Source: Ectobacillus sp. JY-23
Lineage (GTDB): Bacteria > Bacillota > Bacilli > Bacillales > Bacillaceae_G
Direction: 5' to 3'
NCBI RefSeq assembly: GCF_023022965.1
Contig: NZ_CP095462.1
Coordinates: 2,708,001 to 2,772,000, forward strand
DNA length: 64,000 nucleotides
Shown here: positions 52,313-61,854 of the stretch, piece after piece
How the letters are laid out: every line of letters begins with the position of its first letter
Numbering within the stretch: the stretch's first letter is position 1
Translations under genes and position numbers: made by a program
The notes under the pieces: model-generated
What the model was told of the DNA's origin: nothing
Database searches by the model: none
Seen by the model: the letters and a program-made list of their open reading frames with translations, nothing else

Positions 52313-52723
52313 TTGGTAGTAAAAATGTTACTTTGTTTTGTGGGGTATGATTGCAATGTACCTCTGTCAGCACTTCCTCTAAAGCCAATTGATCAAATCC
52401 AGCTACTAGGTAACTTAGTAGGCAACGCGTTAGAAGCAGCCGCTTTGTATCAAGAAAAAAGTGGTAGTGCTATACTTGAAGTACGGATGAGTCATCATGG
52501 GGGCATCTTTATCGTAGAGGTTGTAAACAGTACGTTGCCTTTACCAAAAGAAAAGGCAGATGGGTTGTTTCAGCATGTTGGTGTAAGCTCTAAGGAAGGA
52601 CATGATGGGTTAGGTACATATATCATTGCAGATACGGTATCTCGATACGGAGGCAATCTGTCTTATAAATATGAGAAAGAAAAGCTCGCGGTGAAAGTAA
52701 AACTACCAATTATCAAATCATGA
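52313..52723 (+). pseudogene. GHKL histidine kinase, C-terminal fragment
   Basis: Only the ATP-binding half of an AgrC/NatK-type sensor remains: VPLSALPLKPIDQIQLLGNLVGNALEAA (N-box), then HVGVSSKEGHDGLGTYIIADTVSRYGGNL (G-box). The histidine box and sensor helices are missing, and coherent sequence upstream shifts frame near 52343. The TTG start has no clear ribosome binding site. Its stop overlaps an ATG upstream of the helicase gene. Confidence 0.72.
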
Positions 52724-52737
52724 AGTCAGGTGATAAA

Positions 52738-55005
52738 ATGGAAACGTTTGGGATTTCAGTGCGTACTCTGGTGGAGTATGTGTTTAGTAGCGGTAGTATT
52801 GATGCAAGATTTCAGACGTCTCAAACACTATTGGAAGGAACCAGAATTCACCAAAGCATTCAAAAGACCTACAATGAACTCGACCGAAAAGAGGTTCCGG
52901 TGCGCATGGAGCTTGTGTATCAAGATGTGCATTTTACGCTAGATGGTCGATGCGACGGGCTGTTATGGGAGGACGGTTCGGTGGTTGTAGATGAAATTAA
53001 GTCAACGATGCGTGACTTAGCTGAAATTACCGAGAACTCTTATCCGGTACACTGGGCACAGGTCAAATTTTATGCTTATATGTACGCAAAAGAGCAGGAT
53101 TTAAACGAAATGACGGTGCAACTTACGTATGTCCAGGTAGAAAGTGGTGAGCAAAAGAGATTTCGAGAAACAATGAATTTTGCCGCATTAGAGACATTTG
53201 TATATGGTGTATTGGATGAGTATGTACCATATGCTGCGCTGCGCTTGAAACAGCGACAGGAGCGAAACGATAGTATGAAAAGTCTCGCTTTCCCTTTCCA
53301 GGCATATCGACAAGGACAACGGCAGTTGGCTGGTGCCGTATATAAAACGATTGCAGAAAAAAGAAATCTGTTTGCCAAGGCGCCTACAGGTATTGGAAAA
53401 ACCATTTCAACAACCTTTCCGGCCGTAAAAGCGATTGGAGAGGGACTGGCTGAGAGATTGTTTTACTTAACAGCGAAAACCATTACGCGCACAACGGCAG
53501 AAGAGGCGTTTGCGCGGATGGAGAAACAGGGTCTCTGCATGCGTAGTGTGACTATTACGGCGAAGGACAAGGTTTGCTTTAAAGAAGAAACTCGCTGTCA
53601 AAAGGAGTACTGTGAATTTGCGGATGGTTACTATGATCGAGTTAACGGAGCGGTGCTTGATATATTAGAACACGAAACGCTGCTTACTCGCGGTACTATT
53701 GAAACCTACGCGCGTAAGCATAAAGTATGTCCATTTGAGTTTTCTATTGAGTTGGCGTACGCTGCTGACGCGGTGATATGTGATTACAACTATATTTTTG
53801 ACCCGCGTATTTCATTCAAACGTTTGTTTGAAGAGCAGAAGAAGCAAACAGTACTGCTAATTGATGAAGCGCATAACTTAGTAGATCGTGCCCGAGAGAT
53901 GTATTCTGCGGAGATACAAAAATCACAATACTTGCAGCTACAAAGGAGCTTTAAAGGAGTAAACGTGTCCATTTTTGAAAGTGCGCGCGCCATTAACCAG
54001 CACTTGCTGGCAGTTAGAAAAAGGGCAGAGGGAGAATTGGTGGAAAAGCAGTTAGATGAAGAACTAGTGGGCTTGTTAGAAGATTTTGTACAGCATGCTG
54101 AGAAAGAGATAACTGCGCAGGAGAATGAAGAGTTATTAGATGCATATTTTAAGGCGCAGGCATTTTTGCGTATTGCCGCGCTTTATGATGAGCGTTTTGT
54201 GATGTATGCGGAGACTACAGGGAGCGAAGTTCGCTTAAAGCTATTTTGCTTAGACCCGTCACATTTATTGAGACAGATGGGGAAAAACTATCGTTCTAAA
54301 GTCTATTTCTCTGCTACACTGACACCACCTTCGTATTATCGTGATATGCTCGGAGCGCAGGAGGAAGACTTCTCAATCGGCATTCCGTCACCGTTTCGGC
54401 GTGAACAGCTACAGGTGTTAGTACAGCCTGTTTCTACTAAATATCATGAACGGGAAAAAACAAAGCCTCATATTGTCGCCGCGCTTGGGCGTATGACGGA
54501 AGTGCGAGGAAATTATTTAGTGTTTTTTCCATCCTATCAGTATATGAAAGATGTGTATGAACTTTATAAAAGTGAATCGCCACATATCCAAACCATCATG
54601 CAGGATACAGGAATGCGTGAAGATGAGCGTGAGTATTTTTTACAACTGTTTCAAGCTGACAATCCTGAAACGCTAGTTGGTTTTGCTGTGCTAGGAGGGA
54701 TTTTTTCAGAGGGAATAGACTTAAAGGGAGATCGCTTAAATGGTGTTGCGATTATTGGTGTTGGTCTTCCGCAGCTGGGACTTGAGCGTAACATTATTAA
54801 AGATTATTTCAATGAAAACGGCAAAAATGGATATGACTATGCGTACGTGTTTCCGGGCATGAATAAAGTGTTGCAGGCAGGTGGGAGATTAATTCGCTCG
54901 GAAGAAGATACAGGGACAATTTTGCTGATGGATGATCGCTTTTTACAAATGAAATATCGCCAGCTGTTGCCAGAGGAGTGGCAGCATTTTCAGATTCTGC
55001 AGTAG
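52738..55005 (+). CDS. XPD/DinG-like DNA helicase with N-terminal PD-(D/E)XK nuclease domain
   Basis: This superfamily 2 helicase is about 755 aa. Residues ~1-170 contain a RecB/Cas4-like nuclease core ([11 protein letters not shown], then VVVDEIKST, the D..ExK residues). The helicase has Walker [14 protein letters not shown] box [13 protein letters not shown], motif [12 protein letters not shown] and C-terminal [14 protein letters not shown]. Four cysteines between Walker A and DEAH ([17 protein letters not shown]) fit an XPD-type 4Fe-4S cluster. A repair role is likely. I chose ATG 52738 (AGGTGA upstream); ATG 52720 adds six residues. Confidence 0.85.
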   Translation: METFGISVRTLVEYVFSSGSIDARFQTSQTLLEGTRIHQSIQKTYNELDRKEVPVRMELVYQDVHFTLDGRCDGLLWEDGSVVVDEIKSTMRDLAEITENSYPVHWAQVKFYAYMYAKEQDLNEMTVQLTYVQVESGEQKRFRETMNFAALETFVYGVLDEYVPYAALRLKQRQERNDSMKSLAFPFQAYRQGQRQLAGAVYKTIAEKRNLFAKAPTGIGKTISTTFPAVKAIGEGLAERLFYLTAKTITRTTAEEAFARMEKQGLCMRSVTITAKDKVCFKEETRCQKEYCEFADGYYDRVNGAVLDILEHETLLTRGTIETYARKHKVCPFEFSIELAYAADAVICDYNYIFDPRISFKRLFEEQKKQTVLLIDEAHNLVDRAREMYSAEIQKSQYLQLQRSFKGVNVSIFESARAINQHLLAVRKRAEGELVEKQLDEELVGLLEDFVQHAEKEITAQENEELLDAYFKAQAFLRIAALYDERFVMYAETTGSEVRLKLFCLDPSHLLRQMGKNYRSKVYFSATLTPPSYYRDMLGAQEEDFSIGIPSPFRREQLQVLVQPVSTKYHEREKTKPHIVAALGRMTEVRGNYLVFFPSYQYMKDVYELYKSESPHIQTIMQDTGMREDEREYFLQLFQADNPETLVGFAVLGGIFSEGIDLKGDRLNGVAIIGVGLPQLGLERNIIKDYFNENGKNGYDYAYVFPGMNKVLQAGGRLIRSEEDTGTILLMDDRFLQMKYRQLLPEEWQHFQILQ

Positions 55006-55078
55006 CTTGAGCAAAATATTTGGCGCATGTGCGGAAGGTGTTATAATACAAGATAATTCAAGCAAAGAGGTGAAAAGG

Positions 55079-56038
55079 ATGAGCGAACAAAAAGAACTTG
55101 CGACGTTTGCGGGCGGTTGTTTTTGGTGCATGGTAAAACCATTTGATGAAATAGACGGTGTATATGGAATTGTGTCAGGTTATACAGGAGGTCATACAGA
55201 AAATCCGACTTATAAAGAGGTTTGTTCGGAGACAACAGGACATTACGAAGCGGTGCAAATCACATTCGATCCGTCTCGCTTATCGTACGAGGAACTTTTA
55301 GAAATGTACTGGCGTCAAATTGATCCGACAGATGCAGGCGGTCAGTTTCATGACCGCGGGCAGTCATATCAAACAGCTATCTTTTATCATACAGAAGAAC
55401 AACGTCAAAAGGCGGAAGCCTCAAAGCGCGCACTTGAAGAAAGCGGCATTTTTAAGAAGCCGATTGTGACAGAAATTCTGCCTGCTAAGCCGTTTTACCC
55501 GGCAGAGGAGTACCATCAGGATTATTATAAGAAGAACAGCTTCCGTTATGAAATGTATCGCAAGGGATCGGGCCGCGATGCGTTTTTAAAGAAGCATTGG
55601 CCGAAGAATAACGCGCATCTTAAGGAAAAGCTAACAGATATGCAGTTTTATGTGACGCAAGAAAACGGGACAGAGCCGCCGTTTCAGAATGAATTCTGGA
55701 ACCATCAGGAAGAAGGTCTTTATGTAGACATCGTTTCCGGTGAACCGTTATTCAGCTCCTACGATAAATTTGATAGCGGCTGCGGCTGGCCGAGCTTTAC
55801 AAAGCCGGTTATGTCGGCAAGTGTAAAAGAACATGTTGATCTCAGTCATCGCATGGTGCGAACAGAAGTGCGAAGTCGTGAAGCCGATTCTCACCTTGGA
55901 CACGTATTCGACGATGGACCGCGTGACAAAGGTGGATTGCGCTACTGCATTAACTCAGCAGCACTTCGCTTCATTCCCAAGGAAGATCTAGAGCGCGAAG
56001 GCTACGGTGATTTTAAAATTTTATTTGATAAGAAATAA
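55079..56038 (+). CDS. msrAB: MsrAB, fused methionine sulfoxide reductase A and B
   Basis: This 319-aa fusion repairs oxidised methionine, with MsrA reducing the S and MsrB the R epimer. MsrA has the active-site motif GGCFWCM near residue 15. MsrB follows from about 175, with [11 protein letters not shown] and the catalytic Cys in [13 protein letters not shown] see no CxxC zinc pairs in the MsrB half. ATG 55079 is preceded by AGAGGTG and begins directly at the conserved domain; an ATG 24 codons upstream is unlikely. Confidence 0.94.
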   Translation: MSEQKELATFAGGCFWCMVKPFDEIDGVYGIVSGYTGGHTENPTYKEVCSETTGHYEAVQITFDPSRLSYEELLEMYWRQIDPTDAGGQFHDRGQSYQTAIFYHTEEQRQKAEASKRALEESGIFKKPIVTEILPAKPFYPAEEYHQDYYKKNSFRYEMYRKGSGRDAFLKKHWPKNNAHLKEKLTDMQFYVTQENGTEPPFQNEFWNHQEEGLYVDIVSGEPLFSSYDKFDSGCGWPSFTKPVMSASVKEHVDLSHRMVRTEVRSREADSHLGHVFDDGPRDKGGLRYCINSAALRFIPKEDLEREGYGDFKILFDKK

Positions 56039-56099
56039 GACTGCTACAATTGATACGAAATTCAGCAATGAAAGGGAGGAGCAGATATGGCTCTTCCTT

Positions 56100-56208
56100 T
56101 TTAAATGAAAGCTAATGTTGCTCATTTGCATTTGTTAATTAAAGCGCCTAATCGCCCGCGGAAAGCGAACCCCGTAATGGAAATCAATAATGCGCTTTAA
56201 TAGAGCCA
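56100..56208 (+). repeat. Dispersed Bacillaceae intergenic repeat, copy 5
   Basis: It runs GAAAGCTAATGTTGCTCATT, GCATTTGTTAATTAAAGCG, CGCCCGCGGAAAGCGAACCC, GTAATGGAAATCAATAATGC and GCTTTAATAGAGCC. It keeps the beginning and the last 40 bp of the family and ends at the start of the next gene's leader. Confidence 0.75.
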
Positions 56209-56230
56209 AATGAAAAAGAAGGTGTTCGTA

Positions 56231-56935
56231 TTGAGGATACAAAAATATGTCAGCGAAGCAGGGATATATCCGAGACGAGAAATTGAGCGGATGATCCGAG
56301 ATGGCCGGATAACGATTAACGGCACGCCTGCTCATAAAAATAGCATGTTAGCAGAGGAAGATATGGTGCTTGTTGATGGTAAGCCGCTCGTAAAAGTAGA
56401 GATTCAGCCAGTGTACATAGCCCTGTATAAGCCGGTGGGCATTACGTGTACAGCACAAAGCAGTGTGAAGGAAAACATCATTGACTTTATGAATTATCCG
56501 GAGCGTATTTTTCCGGTGGGGCGTTTAGATAAGGATTCAGAGGGGCTTATTATCATGACAAATGATGGCAGCATTGTAAATCGGATGATGCATAGCTCAC
56601 ATGAGCATGAGAAAGAATATATCGTCACCGTAGATAAGCCGTTTGATGAGGCTTTTCTACAAGGAATGGCGGCGGGCGTACCGATTTTAAACACGGTCAC
56701 GAAGCCTTGCATAGTATCGCGGGTCGATGAAAACGTGTTTCGCATTATCCTCACACAGGGCTTAAACAGGCAAATCCGTCGTATGTGCAAAGTGTTTGGC
56801 TATAGAGTAACGAGGTTAAAGCGAATTCGGATTATAAATATTCATCTCGGTGAACTGCAGAGCGGAAAGTGGCGCTACGTGACAGAAAGCGAGCTTTCTG
56901 AGTTGATGTACCAACTAGAAGAGGACCTCAAATGA
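56231..56935 (+). CDS. RsuA/RluF-type pseudouridine synthase
   Basis: This enzyme of about 234 aa isomerises a uridine in rRNA. An N-terminal S4 domain (RIQKYVSEAGIYPRREIERMIRDGRITING) precedes the catalytic domain with FPVGRLDKDSEGLIIMTNDG, where the Asp is catalytic. GLNRQIRRMCKVFGYRVTRLKRIRI closes it and resembles RluF (23S U2604). I chose TTG 56231 because AAGGTG lies 6 nt upstream; ATG 56210 would add seven residues. The 3' end overlaps the convergent response-regulator gene by 8 bp. Confidence 0.85.
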   Translation: MRIQKYVSEAGIYPRREIERMIRDGRITINGTPAHKNSMLAEEDMVLVDGKPLVKVEIQPVYIALYKPVGITCTAQSSVKENIIDFMNYPERIFPVGRLDKDSEGLIIMTNDGSIVNRMMHSSHEHEKEYIVTVDKPFDEAFLQGMAAGVPILNTVTKPCIVSRVDENVFRIILTQGLNRQIRRMCKVFGYRVTRLKRIRIINIHLGELQSGKWRYVTESELSELMYQLEEDLK

Positions 56936-57569
56936 GATCCTCTTCTTTTGCTTTATTTACAGCCTGTAGGCGGTTTTTCACATCGAGTTTATGATATAAA
57001 CTTGAGATATAGTTTTTCACAGTACCTTCTGATAAAAAGAGGCGCTCTGCAGTGTCTTTGTTGCTTAAACCGTGCGCCAGACACTCCAATACCTGTACTT
57101 CACGTTCTGTGAGATCGTACGGAGTAGGAGCTTGGACCGCCTGAGTGACAGACGGTTGAATTTGTTGTACCAGTATCTTTGCCAAATCATTCGGCAGCAG
57201 TGTGCCTCCTGTATGAACAAGTTTGATGCCGGCAATAAGGTCTTTTGGATGCATCGCCTTGAGTAGATATCCTTCCGCACCGATAGAAAGTGCATCAATT
57301 ACATGCTGAATTTCCTGAAACGTTGTCAAAATCATAATGCGTATTTCAGGATAAGTAGCCTTAATGAACTTAGTAGCAGTAATACCGTCCATAATGGGCA
57401 TCTGAATGTCCATTAAAATAATATCAGGCTTCTTTTCCTTACTGAGCTCAACGGCTTCTTGTCCATTTTTAGCTAGGGCCACTACTTCCAGCTCAGGGTC
57501 CGTGTTTAATACAAACGCTAAGCTCTCCCGAATCAGTTCTTGGTCATCTACTAGCATAATCTTAATCAT
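56928..57569 (-). CDS. NarL/LuxR-type response regulator
   Basis: This 213-aa regulator has a receiver domain with the phospho-accepting Asp54 in IILMDIQMP, Lys in GYLLKAMHP, and a C-terminal LuxR helix-turn-helix: LTEREVQVLECLAHGLSNKDTAERLFLSEGTVKNYISSLYHKL. It forms a pair with the kinase gene upstream, which it overlaps by 8 bp; AAAGGAGG lies inside the kinase 3' end. Targets may include the divergent DUF1700/DUF4097 genes. Confidence 0.93.
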   Translation of the reverse strand: MIKIMLVDDQELIRESLAFVLNTDPELEVVALAKNGQEAVELSKEKKPDIILMDIQMPIMDGITATKFIKATYPEIRIMILTTFQEIQHVIDALSIGAEGYLLKAMHPKDLIAGIKLVHTGGTLLPNDLAKILVQQIQPSVTQAVQAPTPYDLTEREVQVLECLAHGLSNKDTAERLFLSEGTVKNYISSLYHKLDVKNRLQAVNKAKEEDLI

Positions 57570-58761
57570 ATTGTATACCTCCTTTTAATGGGATTGTACA
57601 TGTCACTACCACATGTTTTTCTATATTTTGTATGTGTAAATGTCCCTGTAGCTCTTCTAAGCGATTGCGCATACCAGTAAGTCCAAAGCCGTGCTGGATA
57701 TCCTGTAATGCTTCCCCGTCATTTGTAATTTGTAACACCAGCTGTTGTGAGGTTATGGACAGTTTTACCTCTATCTTCGTCGCATGGCCATGTCGTTTCG
57801 CATTCGTTAAAGCTTCTTGCAGACACCTAACCAGTGTGAGTTTAATCTGGGGTGACAGAGCGGTTTCTTCCCCCTGCAAAGTAAAGGTGACTGTTGTTTC
57901 CGCATGCTGTTGAAAATCAGAAGCAACACGCTGCAGTTGCTTCCAAAGTAGTTCATCATTGTCTGTTGGTGCGATTTGATGGATGTTTTTGCGAATGGCA
58001 TCTAAACCGGTGCGAGACACTTGTGCTAGCGACTCCGCTTTTTGCTTGGCTAACGCGGGATTACTGTCAATCATATACGATAACGCATCAAGCCCTACAA
58101 TTACTGATGTAAAATGATGGCCAATAGAGTCATGAAGTTCTCTGGCTAAGCGATTTCTTTCCTCAAGAAGAGTTACACCTTCAATTTGCGCTGCGTATTG
58201 CTCGAGCACTTTGTTTTGCTGTTGAATAAGGTGGTATTGTTTCATGTTTTCTTGTAATAAACGCTTTGCTTTCATATGGGAACTAATAATAACATTTAGA
58301 CTGATACCAAACCCGAAAAATATAATGATATCAACATACTGCATGAAAAATTCGAACGAAAATCCCAACGCTTTGTAGCGTGTAGCTGGCAGAAGAACAA
58401 CAAACACAGGAATGGCCCAGCGCCCGGTTTGCTTGGTTGCAAGATATCCAGCGGTAAGAGCGCTCATGAGAACCATCGCAGCCCCGAGCTCAGCCTCTAG
58501 AATAAGTTGTGTGTACAGAATAAAGCTACCTACCAATAAAAAATCTACTAAAAAAAAGAGCGCTGCGTTTTTATACTTAGGATTCCAGAAGAAATGCGGT
58601 ACAAAATACGCCAAGGTGATGAAAATTACAAAATACGTATAGGGAAAGCCTGAAAGTTTATGTGGCTCTAAGTAGAAGAACAGTAAACCTGAGGCAAACC
58701 AAATAAATCGAAGAGAACTGATAAACCAATCGACCCAAAGCCACTCCCGTTGTGTCTCCAT
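57562..58761 (-). CDS. Membrane histidine kinase (NarL-partner, HisKA_3 type)
   Basis: This 399-aa sensor has five to six membrane helices in residues 10-160 and no large extracellular loop, as in DesK-like sensors that read membrane state. A coiled linker leads to the HisKA_3 box with His210 (ERNRLARELHDSIGHHFTSV). The ATPase part has QEALTNAKRHGHA and HGFGLTGMRNRLEEL. GGAGAT precedes ATG 58761. It forms a two-component operon with the regulator; the signal is unknown. Confidence 0.92.
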   Translation of the reverse strand: METQREWLWVDWFISSLRFIWFASGLLFFYLEPHKLSGFPYTYFVIFITLAYFVPHFFWNPKYKNAALFFLVDFLLVGSFILYTQLILEAELGAAMVLMSALTAGYLATKQTGRWAIPVFVVLLPATRYKALGFSFEFFMQYVDIIIFFGFGISLNVIISSHMKAKRLLQENMKQYHLIQQQNKVLEQYAAQIEGVTLLEERNRLARELHDSIGHHFTSVIVGLDALSYMIDSNPALAKQKAESLAQVSRTGLDAIRKNIHQIAPTDNDELLWKQLQRVASDFQQHAETTVTFTLQGEETALSPQIKLTLVRCLQEALTNAKRHGHATKIEVKLSITSQQLVLQITNDGEALQDIQHGFGLTGMRNRLEELQGHLHIQNIEKHVVVTCTIPLKGGIQYD

Positions 58762-58931
58762 GTCATATCTCCTTTATATCAGTACAGCCATAACCGCACA
58801 GTATTACTTCTTCCTAATTTTACTATATAGCTGCTGAGAAAAAAATCACAATATATTATGACTCTCTTCACTTGGTCATGTGACCATTTCTGTCTATTAT
58901 AAAAGTATCACGATTAAAGGAAGCTGATGGT

Positions 58932-59435
58932 ATGAGCAGAGAAGATCTAAGAAAAGAGATGGAAGCAAGGTTCAAAGGCTTGCCTCCTGAAGAATACGAA
59001 AAAGTGCTGTCATTATATGAAGAGCTATATGAAACTGCCCAGCGAAACGGTAAAACAGAGAATGAAATTATGTCTGCTTTAGGTTTAGAAACAAAGCAGG
59101 TAAAGCCTGAGGTATCCGGAATAAGATTTACACTCTCAGTTTTGGGATTGTTGTTTTTCAATATCGTTGTTGTGCTAGGGCCCGCTTTAACAGTATTTGC
59201 AGTTTATCTTTCTCTATGGGCTGTAAGTTTTTCGCTGATTATCAGTGCCGTGGCGGCGATTGGTGCAATCCTGTTTTTGGGGGAAAGCAACGCCCTGCAG
59301 CTCGTATTTCTGGCGATGGCGCTCGGCGGAAGCGGCACGTTGCTTGGACCCGCTTTGATACCGCTTGGAAAGCTGCTGTATAAGGTCACAATTTGGTATG
59401 CAGCTTTGAATATCAAAATTGCGAGAGGAGAATAA
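58932..59435 (+). CDS. DUF1700-family membrane protein
   Basis: This 167-aa protein has an N-terminal helical HAAS-type domain (LPPEEYEKVLSLYEELYETAQRNGKTENEIMSALG) and three hydrophobic segments after residue 65. Such proteins usually sit between a PadR regulator and a DUF4097 protein. Here the PadR gene is missing and a two-component system is divergent instead. It is followed by the DUF4097 gene after 3 bp. Confidence 0.85.
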   Translation: MSREDLRKEMEARFKGLPPEEYEKVLSLYEELYETAQRNGKTENEIMSALGLETKQVKPEVSGIRFTLSVLGLLFFNIVVVLGPALTVFAVYLSLWAVSFSLIISAVAAIGAILFLGESNALQLVFLAMALGGSGTLLGPALIPLGKLLYKVTIWYAALNIKIARGE

Positions 59436-59438
59436 AGG

Positions 59439-60284
59439 ATGCTGAAAAAAATAGCATTGGCAGCAGTGATTATTACTACAGTAGGAATCGTCGGTTTAAC
59501 AACCACTGCTTTTACACAGGACGGAATTTTATGGGAGAATGTGATGGGCAAGCAGTACACATTTGATGAAAATAAATCGGCTGAAGCAGAGAAGGTTCAA
59601 AAGATACAAGTAGAGGTTGGGTCTGCAGATATTACAGTTAAACAAGGTGCGGGCGATCAAATTAAAGTCCGTTTACACGGGGAAGGAAATAAAAAAGGCA
59701 TTCAAAAGATGAAGCTGGAACTGGTAGAGGACAATGATGCGTTAAAAATTCGTACAAAAAGCAATCACTTTGGCTGGTTTACGTATATCAACGCGAAGCT
59801 CGATGTAATTGTTCCTGAAAAGCTGTATGACCAAATCGTGGTGGAAAGCGGTAGCGGTAATATAACAGTTGAAAATGTAAAAAGTAAGCAAATAGAAGTT
59901 GAAGCTTCTTCAGGTGATTTGCATGTGTCTAGGCTTACGGCTGAGACAATCAATCTGCACGTGTCATCTGGGGATATCTATGGCGAGCGTTTGACAGGGG
60001 AAGTGAAAACAGAATCAAGTTCAGGTGATACGTTCTTGAAGTTAACGGAAGTTGCACATAATATAAATCTCGACTCATCGAGCGGTGATATTGAAGTAAC
60101 AATAGAAAAGGAACCAACAAACATGGCGCTGGATTTTAAAAGCTCCTCAGGAGATGGGAGAGTATCCATCCCGATGAATTATGAAGAAAAAACAAGCGAT
60201 GAGATTCGCGGAAAAGTTGGTGCTGGTACACATCAGATGCAAGTAAGAATCAGTTCAGGTGATTTTACCTTGCATACGAATTAA
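59439..60284 (+). CDS. DUF4097 beta-repeat surface protein
   Basis: This 281-aa protein has an N-terminal membrane helix or signal (KKIALAAVIITTVGIVGLTTTA) and then repeated SSGD-containing strands: VESGSGNITVENV, VEASSGDLHVSR, VSSGDIYGER, ESSSGDTFLKL, DSSSGDIEVTI, KSSSGDGRVSI and ISSGDFTLHT. These predict a right-handed beta-helix on the outer face. Function unknown; it is co-transcribed with the DUF1700 gene. Confidence 0.87.
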   Translation: MLKKIALAAVIITTVGIVGLTTTAFTQDGILWENVMGKQYTFDENKSAEAEKVQKIQVEVGSADITVKQGAGDQIKVRLHGEGNKKGIQKMKLELVEDNDALKIRTKSNHFGWFTYINAKLDVIVPEKLYDQIVVESGSGNITVENVKSKQIEVEASSGDLHVSRLTAETINLHVSSGDIYGERLTGEVKTESSSGDTFLKLTEVAHNINLDSSSGDIEVTIEKEPTNMALDFKSSSGDGRVSIPMNYEEKTSDEIRGKVGAGTHQMQVRISSGDFTLHTN

Positions 60285-60290
60285 TATAGG

Positions 60291-60315
60291 GCCTCCTCAT
60301 ATAGGAGGCTTTTAT
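60291..60315 (+). terminator. Terminator after the DUF4097 gene
   Basis: GCCTCCT (60291-60297) pairs with AGGAGGC (60303-60309), followed by TTTTAT, 6 nt after the stop codon. Confidence 0.75.
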
Positions 60316-60505
60316 AAAGGCTGTTTTCGCAAACTTTGTTGCTATGTAACAAATAGTGGGGAGTGGTTGATTTCCGCTCGGGGTTGCTTGCTTTCCGCGA
60401 GGTGTGCGGTGAGCCTCCTCGGCTTACAGCCTGTGGGGTCTCACCTGACCCGCTGCTCCCGCAGGAGTCTAGCACCTTCCGCTCCAACCAACCTTAAACA
60501 AAGAA
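60316..60505 (-). repeat. Dispersed Bacillaceae intergenic repeat, copy 6 (inverted, long)
   Basis: On the plus strand it reads GGTTGATTTCCGCTCGG, GCTTTCCGCGAGG, GGTGAGCCTCCTCGGCTTAC, CTGTGGGGTCTCACCTGACC, CCGCAGGAGTCTAGCACC and TCCGCTCCAACCAACC. This is the reverse complement of the family order. GTGAGCCTCCTC, GGGTCTCACC and CTCCCGCAGGAGTC can form internal stems. Confidence 0.8.
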
Positions 60506-60628
60506 ACCCATCTTAAAACAACAATCTCTTAGAAAAGAGCTTTTATAAAACACGCATCAAAAAATATGTATGTTTTACTTTTTCCTACTTCTTGTCCTTG
60601 GTATGATAAAAAGGAGAGGAGAGGAATT

Positions 60629-61726
60629 ATGAAGGATAAAAAGGGAATATGGGCGACGCTGGGCGGTATTGGCCTGTTTGCGCTCACAAAAGCAAAGTTT
60701 TTAGCAGTGGTATTAAAGCTATTAAAATTTAAAACGCTGATTTCCATGCTAGTATCTGTATGGGCCTATGCGCTTTTATATGGATGGAAGTTTGGGATTG
60801 TTCTTGTGTACTTGTTGTTTGTACATGAAATGGGTCACGTGTATGGTGCGAAAAAGAAGGGTATACCGACATCTCCAGCATTGTTCATCCCGTTTTTAGG
60901 AGCGGTTGTTGGTATGAAGGAATTACCGAAACGCTTAAAGGACGACGTGTTCATCTCTATCATGGGACCATTTGCTGGCTTGCTTTCTATCATTCCATTT
61001 ATCGTATTGTATTACGTAACGGGAGTGGATTTTTGGCTGCATATGTTTAAGGTTGGCGCACTGCTAAACTTATTTAACTTACTGCCGATGATGCCGCTAG
61101 ACGGTGGACGTATCGCGCGTGCGCTGAGCACAAAATTGATTGCAATTGCCTTTACAATCATGCTTGCCTTTACGTTCGTAAATCCGGATCCAATTCTTGT
61201 CCTTATCATTGTGTTTGGCGGTTTATATTTTGTATCCGCAGCATCTGAACGCTACGGCTGGCGCGAGAAGGCTGCGTATCGAGATGAATATCAGACTGCA
61301 CTGCAAAAGTGGGAAAGTTTGCGAGCGGAGTGGCACGAAATTGCACCTGAAGATCGCTTATCTTGGTTAAATGGTAAGTTATATGAAGAAGGTCGCGTAT
61401 TGGCGCAATACGAGCAGGAGTTTTATGCTTGGAGCGGCAAACAAAGTAAGTGGCGCTGGACGCCAGAGACTGAAGCATTTAAGCGTGCCGAAGGAAAATT
61501 ACAAGGTCAGTATCTCATTACGAAGGAAATGCAAACTTGGTATGACAATGAACCAGGTGAGTTACACAGTATTCATGAGGAGCTAAAAGCGTTGTCTGAG
61601 GAACTGGCGAAACAAGAGCTGTATGAAAAGTTAAGCAAAAAAGAGCGTGTTATCATTTTACTGCAATATGTATCTCTTGTTCTTGTATTGTCTGGTTGCA
61701 TCGGTTTTGCGATGACTATGGAATGA
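60629..61726 (+). CDS. Site-2-protease-like membrane metalloprotease
   Basis: This 365-aa protein has five to six membrane helices. The zinc motif HEMGH (in YLLFVHEMGHVYGAKK) and the distal MPLDGGRIARAL are the S2P/M50 pair. The C-terminal ~130 residues are a hydrophilic, helical cytoplasmic domain, followed by a last helix (VIILLQYVSLVLVLSGCIGFAM). The substrate is unknown. I chose ATG 60629 because AGGAGAGGAGAGG lies upstream and the earlier frame overlaps the promoter region. Its terminator is the target of the insertion element. Confidence 0.88.
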   Translation: MKDKKGIWATLGGIGLFALTKAKFLAVVLKLLKFKTLISMLVSVWAYALLYGWKFGIVLVYLLFVHEMGHVYGAKKKGIPTSPALFIPFLGAVVGMKELPKRLKDDVFISIMGPFAGLLSIIPFIVLYYVTGVDFWLHMFKVGALLNLFNLLPMMPLDGGRIARALSTKLIAIAFTIMLAFTFVNPDPILVLIIVFGGLYFVSAASERYGWREKAAYRDEYQTALQKWESLRAEWHEIAPEDRLSWLNGKLYEEGRVLAQYEQEFYAWSGKQSKWRWTPETEAFKRAEGKLQGQYLITKEMQTWYDNEPGELHSIHEELKALSEELAKQELYEKLSKKERVIILLQYVSLVLVLSGCIGFAMTME

Positions 61727-61756
61727 AAAAAGGTTGCCGTTTGGCAACCTTTTTAT
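61725..61756. terminator. Terminator duplicated by the IS, left copy
   Basis: A 12-bp stem AAAAAGGTTGCC with GGCAACCTTTTT and a GTTT loop. The whole 32-bp segment is repeated exactly at 63320-63351 on the other side of the IS. Confidence 0.9.
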
Positions 61757-61854
61757 CAGGCTGTGGAGAAAGTGTTCTCCACAGCCGTTTTTTATGTTTA
61801 TGACTTCTTTCCACTGTGCAAACTGATTAAAAAGGAGAGAAGGAGAGATTTGAT

